Below, piece by piece: positions 8,072-14,463 of a DNA stretch of 16,284 nucleotides. The stretch's first letter is position 1. Each line of letters opens with the position of its first letter. The translations under genes and the position numbers were made by a program. Source of the stretch: Granulicella sp. (GTDB lineage: Bacteria; Acidobacteriota; Terriglobia; Terriglobales; Acidobacteriaceae); NCBI GenBank assembly GCA_003133205.1, contig PKWK01000396.1:1-16284 (forward strand). The letters are read 5' to 3'. The notes under the pieces are model-generated. The model was not told the origin of the DNA. It was given only the letters and a program-made list of their open reading frames with translations, and made no database searches.

Positions 8072-9523
8072 TCACCTGACGCGGTTGTCGCGAATAACCT
8101 GGGTGTAGAACTCTGCGCTCAGCTTCGGCGTACGCTTCTGGGTTGCAAAATCGACGTATACGATACCGAACCGTTTCTCATATCCATCGGCCCATTCATA
8201 GTTATCCAGCAAGCTCCAGAGGAAGTAGCCTTTGACGGGTACGCCCTCCGCAACAGCGCGCCGCAGTTGCAGCAGATAGTTGCGCAAATACATCACGCGA
8301 TCGCTGTCGTAAACATGTCCGTCAGGCGCTATCTGGTCGGAAGAGGAAGCTCCATTCTCCGTGATGAAAAGCTCCTTGATCTTCCAAAGGTCGAACACTA
8401 GCTTTGGTGCCCAATACAACGCTTCTGGTCCGACATAAAGCCAAGGACTATACATGTGTGGGAACGATGCCGGCGGGTTGATCACCGCATATCCCCGTTC
8501 CGAATCGTCCGCGCGAACATAGGTTGGTTGGTAAATGTTCAACCCAACAAAGTCCATCGGGCTCTTGATGATGTCCATCTCTTCCGCGGTAAACGCCGGC
8601 GCGTTTTTGCCGAGCCTTTTGAGATAGAGATCGGTGTAGCAGCCTTCCTGGAGAACGGTGAGGAACATGGCATTCTGCTCGCGCATGGCCAGATGTGCAG
8701 CCTTGATGTGTTCCACCGTCTCAATAACTGGAGTAGCCGCCTCAACGTTGTCGGCTATGCCCACCTTGGTTCCACGCTTGGCTTGTGATCGGATCGCCTG
8801 CACAGACAATCCATGTGCCAGCGCCACGAAGTGGTTGAGTTGAGCCAGCCGCCCCGCATCCAGCTTCAATCCGGGCGCATGGATGCCTTGAGAGTAGCCT
8901 AGCTCGACAAAGCTCCGCATCTCGTTCATGGTCATGAAGTGCTTGACCCGGTCCGAGAGAAAGCCCGCAGTGAACCCCGCGTAGTCAGCGAAAGCCTTAG
9001 CAGTGTCGCGACTCTCCCAGCCACCCCTATCCTGCAGGCTCTGAGGCAGGTCCCAGTGAAAGAGAGTGCAAAACGGTTGAATGCCGGCCGCAAGCAACGC
9101 ATCGACCAAGCGGTTATAGAAGTCTATGCCCGGTTGATTTGGTTGGCCCGTACCCTGCGGAAAGATTCGCGCCCAAGCAATGGAAAATCGGAACGTCGTG
9201 AGCCCAATCTTCTTCATCAGCGCGATGTCGCCGGGATAAAGATGATAGAAATCATCGGCTACATCGCCGGTACCGCCGTTCGCTGTCTTGCCCAGCGTAT
9301 GCGAGAAAGTATCCCAGATTGAGGGGCCGCGGCCTCCCTCGTGGACTGCGCCCTCAACCTGGTACGACGCCGTCGCCGATCCCCACAAAAAGCCCTCAGG
9401 AAAATCCGCCGGTCGCCCGGCCGAGAGGTCTGGCTGGGCCTGAGACCAGGCAGGAAACAGGGTTGTAAAAGTTCCTGCGCCCAGGGACAAGCCAGTAGCT
9501 TGCAAGAATTTGCGCCGATTCAT
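8072..9523 (-). CDS. Tat-exported GH1 family beta-glucosidase
   Basis: GH1 retaining beta-glycosidases release glucose or related sugars from oligosaccharides. The 483-residue protein opens with NRRKFLQATGLSLGAG, a twin-arginine signal, then FPEGFLWGSATASYQVEGA, the GH1 signature. Catalytic residues: acid/base Glu201 in TMNEM and nucleophile Glu389 in LFITENG; LWSLLDNYEWADGY is the usual sugar-binding segment. The acid/base motif is NEM rather than the near-universal NEP. ATG 9523 is chosen because GGAG lies seven nt upstream and it starts the Tat signal; a longer frame to 9562 lacks such support. The operator at 9600-9611 and promoter at 9629-9658 drive it. Export suggests periplasmic hydrolysis of products made by the GH74 and GH30 lipoproteins. 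Exact linkage is unknown. Confidence 0.9.
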   Translation of the reverse strand: MNRRKFLQATGLSLGAGTFTTLFPAWSQAQPDLSAGRPADFPEGFLWGSATASYQVEGAVHEGGRGPSIWDTFSHTLGKTANGGTGDVADDFYHLYPGDIALMKKIGLTTFRFSIAWARIFPQGTGQPNQPGIDFYNRLVDALLAAGIQPFCTLFHWDLPQSLQDRGGWESRDTAKAFADYAGFTAGFLSDRVKHFMTMNEMRSFVELGYSQGIHAPGLKLDAGRLAQLNHFVALAHGLSVQAIRSQAKRGTKVGIADNVEAATPVIETVEHIKAAHLAMREQNAMFLTVLQEGCYTDLYLKRLGKNAPAFTAEEMDIIKSPMDFVGLNIYQPTYVRADDSERGYAVINPPASFPHMYSPWLYVGPEALYWAPKLVFDLWKIKELFITENGASSSDQIAPDGHVYDSDRVMYLRNYLLQLRRAVAEGVPVKGYFLWSLLDNYEWADGYEKRFGIVYVDFATQKRTPKLSAEFYTQVIRDNRVR

Positions 9524-9599
9524 CTCATCTCTCCAAGAACAACGTGTTCCGCTCGCCGACAAGCCCGGCTTTTATGGATCGAAGGCGATGGGACAATGC

Positions 9600-9611
9600 T
9601 GAAGCGCTTCA
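9600..9611. promoter_or_regulatory. LacI-family operator for the GH1 gene
   Basis: TGAAGCGCTTCA is a perfect 12-bp palindrome centred on CG, typical of LacI-family operators. It lies 77 nt upstream of the GH1 ATG, just downstream of the predicted transcription start, where bound repressor would block transcription. It shares TGAA-CG-TTCAA with the site at 5914-5927. Confidence 0.65.
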
Positions 9612-9628
9612 ATAGAATCGGCGCAATG

Positions 9629-9658
9629 TTTGTACAGATTTTATTGTTTGAATGTCAA
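9629..9658 (-). promoter_or_regulatory. Sigma-70-type promoter for the GH1 gene
   Basis: On the minus strand a consensus -35 TTGACA (9658-9653) is followed after 18 nt by TACAAA (9634-9629), a 4/6 match to the -10 box. The start would be near 9622, placing the operator at about +11 to +22. Confidence 0.45.
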
Positions 9659-9786
9659 AGGAATTCTTCGGGCTGCGAAAACCCCCTCTCCGAGTTACAT
9701 CTTGATTCTGACCTTACAGCAGGGAGGCCGTTCTTCCGAACCCCCAAGGCGTCCGAAGAGCTCCGCTGCGGGCAGATTCTCGGGCA

Positions 9787-9829
9787 TATAATCGTCAACA
9801 AGCGCCAAACAAGCTGTTGGCGTTGTTTG
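9787..9829 (+). promoter_or_regulatory. Candidate -10 box and inverted repeat before the LacI-family gene
   Basis: A perfect TATAAT lies at 9787-9792, without a good -35. Directly after it, 9796-9829 form an imperfect inverted repeat with core CGCCAA (9803-9808) and TTGGCG (9817-9822); 10 of 13 pairs match. Its place at the predicted start suggests control of the regulator gene, but the half-sites do not resemble the TGAA-CG-TTCA operators. Confidence 0.3.
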
Positions 9830-9875
9830 CGATAGCGCTTAGCAGGGAAGTTCAGCGAGACGGCGGCTGAGTCTG

Positions 9876-10961
9876 GTGCCAAAAACGAAGAAGCCTACCC
9901 CAAGAAAGATCCGGAAGAAGCAGGGAAGTGTTCCGGCAAAGCTGCCAGGTCTGAAAGAGATTGCTCAGCATCTCGGCCTGTCGTTGGCGTCCGTGTCCAT
10001 GGTGATCAACGACGTCCCGTTGGCGCAGGCGTTACTACCGGAGACCCGTGCCAGAATTCTGGCTGCCGCTAAGGAATTCAACTATCGGCCAAATCTCGTC
10101 GCACGAGCTCTAAGCAAACGCGAAAGCCGCACTGTTGGCGTCATCGGACCGGAATCAAGCGACGGCTACTACACGCGAGTGATGCGGGGCATCGAGGAAG
10201 CGCTGCTGGATCGGGAGTATCTCTACTTCACCGTAAGCCACCTTTCTCGCGATGAACTCATCCGCGAGTATCCTATGCTTTTGAGGCAGCGCGCCGTCGA
10301 CGGGCTGATCTACGTTAATACAAAGATCCTTGACCCTCCGGGAATTCCGGCAGTTTCGATCTCCTATTCGTGTTCTGAGCCAGGCGTCACCAGCATCGTG
10401 GTGGATCAACAGGTGGGAACCAGGCTGGCGGTTCAGCACCTTCACCATCTCGGGCATAAGAAAATCCTCTTTATGAAGGGTCAGAAGACGTGCCTTGAAT
10501 CCGGAGAACGATGGCGCTTGCTGCTGGATGCAGCCAAGGAATTCAAGATCAAGATCAATCCTGAACTTCTTCTCGAAATGGATCACAATCAATTAACGCC
10601 GGAACTCGCCTTTGAGAAGGTCCAGGAGTTACTCAAGCGGTGCTCAGATTTTACGGCTATCTGCGCCTTCAACGACACGTCCGCAATTGGCGCTATCCGA
10701 GCCCTTGCCGATGTTGGCATTCATTGCCCGCAGAACATCTCTGTTGTCGGCTTCGACGATATCAGTGTGGCTGGCTTCTGTATGCCTCGACTTACAACGG
10801 TTCGCCAACCGTTGGAGGAGATGGGAAGACAGGCGGTGGAATGCCTCCTTGCGCGCATTCACGAGCCGAACAAGGATCACCCATCCAAGGTAGTGTTGCA
10901 GCCGGAGTTGATCGTGCGTGAGTCGACGCGAAGCATGGAGCGCGCAAAAAAGCGGCCATAA
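9876..10961 (+). CDS. LacI-family transcriptional regulator
   Basis: The 361-residue protein has a LacI helix-turn-helix at about 25-46 (LKEIAQHLGLSLASVSMVIN), the hinge helix (RPNLVARALSKRESRTVGVI, about 71-90) and a periplasmic-binding-protein-like effector domain with VDQQVGTRLAVQHL, AFNDTSAIGAIRAL and SVVGFDDISVAG. A Lys/Arg-rich extension of about 24 residues precedes the DNA-binding domain. GTG 9876 is the only start before the helix-turn-helix, as the frame closes at TAG 9840-9842; its ribosome site is poor. By position and operator matches it likely represses GH1 and the VOC/TIM-barrel operon and responds to a sugar released from cell-wall glycan. The inducer cannot be read from sequence. 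Confidence 0.93.
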   Translation: MPKTKKPTPRKIRKKQGSVPAKLPGLKEIAQHLGLSLASVSMVINDVPLAQALLPETRARILAAAKEFNYRPNLVARALSKRESRTVGVIGPESSDGYYTRVMRGIEEALLDREYLYFTVSHLSRDELIREYPMLLRQRAVDGLIYVNTKILDPPGIPAVSISYSCSEPGVTSIVVDQQVGTRLAVQHLHHLGHKKILFMKGQKTCLESGERWRLLLDAAKEFKIKINPELLLEMDHNQLTPELAFEKVQELLKRCSDFTAICAFNDTSAIGAIRALADVGIHCPQNISVVGFDDISVAGFCMPRLTTVRQPLEEMGRQAVECLLARIHEPNKDHPSKVVLQPELIVRESTRSMERAKKRP

Positions 10962-10987
10962 AATTTCTCCACCGTTCGGCGCTTTTT
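10947..10987 (+). terminator. Possible terminator of the LacI-family gene
   Basis: AAAAAGCG (10947-10954) pairs with CGCTTTTT (10980-10987) over 8 bp, ending in a run of five T. The loop is long (25 nt) and the left arm overlaps the end of the coding region, so this is a weak call. Confidence 0.35.
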
Positions 10988-11259
10988 GGGGATCACGATG
11001 GAAGTGCGCCAAGGCCGCAAATGCCCGGGCTCGAACAATACCCGCAGACGGCGAACTCCAGTCATGAATTTGGACGAAGAAAAAAACCGTTAGCTGGTAG
11101 CAGCCAACGTGGTCAGCGCGGGTGGGCCGGCTGGCAAGCGAAGTCGATTATCGCTGGTTGCAGCATCATTTTCATACCTGTGATGCAGGTCTAATTGACT
11201 ATCACAACCTCGGTAACCTATCGTTCGAGGGGGAAAATATAACCAATCAAGGATCGTCT
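10962..11259. other. Leader region of the GH30 gene
   Basis: No gene is supported here; the upstream extension of the GH30 frame (from 11122) has no start signal and no domain. It holds the right arm of the weak terminator above, a hairpin at 11088-11109, and the GH30 ribosome site AAGGA at 11249-11253. I found no TGAA-CG-TTCA operator. Confidence 0.5.
11080..11109 (-). terminator. Hairpin with T-tract on the minus strand
   Basis: Arms 11088-11096 (CGTTAGCTG) and 11101-11109 (CAGCCAACG) pair with one A-C mismatch around a 4-nt loop. On the minus strand the hairpin is followed by seven T (complement of the A-run 11080-11086), the form of an intrinsic terminator. No minus-strand gene ends here, so its purpose is unclear; it could stop antisense transcripts. 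Confidence 0.35.
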
Positions 11260-13965
11260 ATGCGTGTTGCGCCATCGGCCTTTGCTTTTGCAGGCTTCCT
11301 CCTCCTCCTCGGTTGCGGAGGCTCGAGTTCGCCCAGCACCAATACAAGTCCAGGTTTATTGTCGACCAGCACCGTTCTCACGGTTTCGCCGAACCCGGTC
11401 ACTGCAGGCGCGTCGGTCACGCTCGCTGCTACCGTCACCACAACCGGCAGCACCACTCCGACCGGTTCCGTGTCGTTCTACGACTCCACGACGCTGCTGG
11501 GAACTGTCGTGCTTGGCATTAGTTCCAGCAACTCAGCATCCGCTGTGTACACTACAACGACCCTTGCCGCCGGCGTGAGTCATAGCCTAACCGCAAGCTA
11601 TGCCGGCACCGCCGCTCTATCTGCGAGCACCGCACCGGCCGTCTCTCTGGTTGTCAACGCGCCTGCCCCGGCAGCCACCTCTACCACCTTGAGTGCCACT
11701 CCAAATCCCGTAGCTGCTGGAGCTGCGGTCACGCTGACGGCAAATGTTGCTTCTGTCGCTGGGACTCCCGCGGGCAGTGTCACCTTCTTCGATGGCACCA
11801 CCACGCTTGCGACTGTACCGTTGACTAGCGGCGTCGCAACGCTTCCGACTAGCAGCCTGTCGGCCGGTACCACGCACACGCTCACTGCCAGCTATGCAGC
11901 GACGGCTAACTTCGCTGCCAGTACCTCGCCGGCGGTGGCCCTTGTCGTCAATGCCGTCCCGCCAGCTGCTACGAGCCTCGCCTTGACAGCAACCCCGAAT
12001 CCCGCGAACGCCGCCGCCACCGTTACGCTCACCGCTACTATTACGTCTACGGCCGGTACGCCCACCGGCAGCATCGCGTTCTTCGACGGAAGCACCAGCC
12101 TCGGAGTGGTCGCCCTGAACGCCAACGGGATCGCCACGATTTCCACCAGCACACTATCCCCGGGCAGCACCCACACACTCACCGCGACCTACGCGGGTAA
12201 CACTAGCTTCGCTCCCAGTACCTCAGCGTCGGTGGCACTTATCGTCTATGCTGCGGCTCCCGTCTCGACCACGACAGCGCTTACCGCGACTCCGAATCCG
12301 GCTACCGCGGCTGCTACGGTCACTCTTACAGCGACGGTCACGTCCTCCAACACCAGCGAGACCCCCAGCGGATCCGTCTCCTTCTACGACGGCACGACAC
12401 TCCTCGGAACGCTTGCGCTTGGTCCCAGCACAGGCAGCACAGCCACAGCGGTTTACACCACAACCTCCCTTGCTGCCGCAACGACGCATAACCTGGCCGC
12501 TACGTTGGTCGGGAACACCAACTTCACGACCAGCACGTCGGCCGTGGTTGCCCTGGTGGTGAACCCGGCCTATACGGCAAATGCAACCTTCAACTTCAGT
12601 TCTCCGCATCAGACCATCCTCGGCTTTGGTGGCGCCGAGGCGTTCTACGGAAATTACCTCGACAACCATTCCAATGAAACGCAGATCATGACGGCGTTGT
12701 TCGACCCTGTCAAGGGTGTGGGCATCACCTTTCTCCGGCTCCAGAACAACTACTACAACTTCAACGGAAGCAACGCCTCCACGTTCGACACCGATAATAC
12801 GAAGCTCGTCCAAGGCGCCACATCGGCTCTCGGTACAACACCCACCATCCTGATGAGCGCCTGGACCCCGCCCGCGAGTCTCAAAAGCAACAACTCCATC
12901 GATGGCTGCACCACCAGCAATTGCACCAGCGGCAATGGCACGCTCGCGCAGGTCAACGGCGCATACAACTACGCCGGCTACGGGCAATTCTGGTTGAGCT
13001 CGCTCCAGGCCTATGCCGCCCTCGGCGTCAAGCCGAACTATATCTCCATCCAGAATGAGCCCGATTTTCCAGCAACCTACCAGGGCTGCCTCTTCAACCC
13101 CACCGAGGCGCCCGCAAATCTTTATAACGGGAACCAAAGTTACGCCAGCTATGGCAAAGCCTTCGACGCAACCTACCAGGCAATCAACGCCAGCAACGCC
13201 AACCTCACTCCTGTCCCCAAGATGATTGGGCCGGAATCCTTCACAATCGTGAATGCCCAGGCCCTGCTTACACAGGTACCGACCAATGAACTGGCAGTCG
13301 TCGCCCACCATCTGTACAACGTCAGCTCCAACGGCGGCAACCCGCAAGGCCAGATAACCCCGATGACCAACTTCGCGGCGGCTTACCCGACCACACTCAA
13401 ATTTGAGACGGAGTACTACCAAACACCAGGCTTCTCCAACGCCGTCGATATCCACAACGCGCTCACCGTAGCCAATGACAATGTCTACCTTTACTGGGGA
13501 CTTGCATGGCCCAGCACACTCGCGAACGGCATATCTACCGACCAGCAGGGGCTGCTCTACATCGACAACCCGTTCACCTCTCAGTCCAACTGGGCGTATC
13601 CCCTCACTGGCTGGACCTACAACGACGCGTACTACACCCTCAAGCATTACAGCTATTTCATCCGCCCAGGCTACGTGCGTTATGACGCAAGCGTAACCAA
13701 CGCAGACGAGGATATTTCGGTTTATCAGAGCCCTGATTTCAAGACCACCGTGATCGTCATCCTCAATACGTCCACGGCTACGACCGACACCATCGGCCTG
13801 AATCTGTCGTCCATCACCTACGCGAACTCCACCGTGTATCGCAGCTCCTTTGCTACTCCAATCACCACACAGGGCGCCGAACGGTGGAATAACATTGGGG
13901 CGTATACCTCGCAAGGCATCATGCTGCCGCCACAGTCTGAGGTCACCATCGTCCTCACCAACTAG
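11260..13965 (+). CDS. GH30 family glycoside hydrolase lipoprotein with four Ig-like repeats
   Basis: The 901-residue product has a lipoprotein signal (MRVAPSAFAFAGFLLLLGC, Cys19), a Ser/Thr linker, four bacterial Ig-like repeats (about 36-437) and a GH30 (beta/alpha)8 plus beta-sandwich catalytic region from about 437. Family marks are TILGFGGAEAFYGNY, SAWTPPASLK, SIQNEPD with acid/base Glu600, and FETEYY with likely nucleophile Glu718. GH30 members include beta-xylanases, beta-1,6-glucanases and beta-glucosidases; I cannot assign the subfamily, so xylan or glucan are both possible. ATG 11260 is chosen over the longer frame from 11122 because AAGGA lies six nt upstream and it starts the signal peptide. 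The envelope anchor and linkers place the enzyme at the cell surface or periplasm, as for GH74. Confidence 0.87.
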   Translation: MRVAPSAFAFAGFLLLLGCGGSSSPSTNTSPGLLSTSTVLTVSPNPVTAGASVTLAATVTTTGSTTPTGSVSFYDSTTLLGTVVLGISSSNSASAVYTTTTLAAGVSHSLTASYAGTAALSASTAPAVSLVVNAPAPAATSTTLSATPNPVAAGAAVTLTANVASVAGTPAGSVTFFDGTTTLATVPLTSGVATLPTSSLSAGTTHTLTASYAATANFAASTSPAVALVVNAVPPAATSLALTATPNPANAAATVTLTATITSTAGTPTGSIAFFDGSTSLGVVALNANGIATISTSTLSPGSTHTLTATYAGNTSFAPSTSASVALIVYAAAPVSTTTALTATPNPATAAATVTLTATVTSSNTSETPSGSVSFYDGTTLLGTLALGPSTGSTATAVYTTTSLAAATTHNLAATLVGNTNFTTSTSAVVALVVNPAYTANATFNFSSPHQTILGFGGAEAFYGNYLDNHSNETQIMTALFDPVKGVGITFLRLQNNYYNFNGSNASTFDTDNTKLVQGATSALGTTPTILMSAWTPPASLKSNNSIDGCTTSNCTSGNGTLAQVNGAYNYAGYGQFWLSSLQAYAALGVKPNYISIQNEPDFPATYQGCLFNPTEAPANLYNGNQSYASYGKAFDATYQAINASNANLTPVPKMIGPESFTIVNAQALLTQVPTNELAVVAHHLYNVSSNGGNPQGQITPMTNFAAAYPTTLKFETEYYQTPGFSNAVDIHNALTVANDNVYLYWGLAWPSTLANGISTDQQGLLYIDNPFTSQSNWAYPLTGWTYNDAYYTLKHYSYFIRPGYVRYDASVTNADEDISVYQSPDFKTTVIVILNTSTATTDTIGLNLSSITYANSTVYRSSFATPITTQGAERWNNIGAYTSQGIMLPPQSEVTIVLTN
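11365..12570 (+). repeat. Four tandem Ig-like coding repeats in the GH30 gene
   Basis: Four in-frame units of about 95-103 codons start near 11365, 11680, 11968 and 12268. Each has TPNP (SPNP in the first) ...AAxVTLTATV...GSVxFxDGxTxLGT...HxLxAxYxG.xxFxxSTSxxVxLVVN. Their likely role is to space the catalytic module from the membrane anchor or to bind surfaces. Confidence 0.8.
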
Positions 13966-14006
13966 GCGCCACGCACGGCACACCGCCGGGAGGCATCGGC
14001 GCAAAC

Positions 14007-14093
14007 GTGTACACGCAGGCGGTGACGGAGGTGAAGCGGACTGCGCACAGCCGAGTGGCACGGCAGATTATGGGGGAAGAAGATGAAGGCTGA
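14007..14093 (+). pseudogene. Possible C-terminal remnant of a tyrosine-type integrase
   Basis: A 28-codon frame ending in TGA reads VYTQAVTEVKRTAH then SRVARQIMG with an acidic tail. From memory this resembles the end of tyrosine recombinases of acidobacteria, where YTQAVTxxKR follows the catalytic Tyr region. It starts right after the GH30 gene and ends 77 bp before a tRNA, a usual place for such an integrase. The upstream residues (GTPPGGIGAN) do not look like integrase, so only the tail would remain. The match is short and unverified. Confidence 0.4.
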
Positions 14094-14169
14094 GTGCTGC
14101 TCTATCTTATCGAACCCTTTCAAACCCTCAGATTGTGGCTTGCTTTTCGGCTATGTCACTGATTTTCGT

Positions 14170-14244
14170 TGGTGTCCCCAACGGGATTCGAACCCGTATT
14201 ACCGCCGTGAAAGGGCGGTGTCCTAACCATTGAACGATGGGGAC
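14170..14244 (-). tRNA. tRNA-Glu (anticodon UUC)
   Basis: The minus strand folds into a full cloverleaf of 75 nt including encoded CCA (14172-14170). Acceptor arms GTCCCCA (14244-14238) and TGGGGAC (14180-14174) pair over 7 bp, with discriminator A at 14173. The anticodon stem CCGCC/GGCGG encloses loop CTTTCAC with anticodon TTC at 14211-14209; the T arm has GGGTTCGAATCCC. It closely resembles the E. coli tRNA-Glu. Confidence 0.97.
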
Positions 14245-14287
14245 CAGAGCCGGAAGACGGCCAAGTTTGCGCTCTAACCCAACCTTA

Positions 14288-14316
14288 ACGCTACCAACTT
14301 AGAGGGCTAGAGTCAA
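14288..14316 (-). promoter_or_regulatory. Candidate promoter of tRNA-Glu
   Basis: On the minus strand TTGACT (14316-14311) is followed after 17 nt by TAGCGT (14293-14288), a weak -10. The start would be near 14281, about 37 nt before the mature tRNA. Confidence 0.4.
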
Positions 14317-14334
14317 AGCGACGCCGCAGGTGGT

Positions 14335-14365
14335 GGTGTCCCTAAGTTGATTTGATTGGGACACT
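14335..14365. repeat. Inverted repeat between tRNA-Glu and the nuclease-like gene
   Basis: GTGTCCC (14336-14342) and GGGACAC (14358-14364) are perfect inverted 7-mers around a 15-nt AT-rich loop, with a G-T pair outside. No T-run follows, so it is not a standard terminator; it may be a regulator site for the gene at 14464. Confidence 0.4.
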
Positions 14366-14463
14366 ACCCAGCAAGTTGTTGCGCGCTGGATCAGAGTGCG
14401 ACGGCGCGGTCTGGACGCGGGAATTTTCGCCGCCTTGTAGTGGGCGCACACATGGAGTAGCGT

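Larger units (their letters stand above)
9524..9875. other. Divergent control region between GH1 and the LacI-family gene
   Basis: This 352-bp stretch holds the GH1 ribosome site, the operator at 9600-9611, the GH1 promoter at 9629-9658, a TATAAT box and inverted repeat for the regulator at 9787-9829, and an AGCGCTT half-match to the operator at 9834-9840. Open frames in it have no recognisable protein content. Confidence 0.6.

Noticed and set aside
9341..9835. 164-codon plus-strand frame over the GH1 5' end and its promoter
   Set aside because: It runs antisense through the GH1 signal peptide and through the operator and promoter, with no domain content.
11122..11259. 46-codon upstream extension of the GH30 frame
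   Set aside because: No ribosome site at 11122, no signal or domain, and ATG 11260 has AAGGA at ideal spacing plus a lipoprotein signal.
12223..14061. 612-codon open frame on the minus strand opposite the GH30 gene
   Set aside because: It is antisense to a well-supported GH30 gene, has Arg/Gly/Val-rich low-information content and no recognisable motif; such shadows arise from GC-rich codon use.
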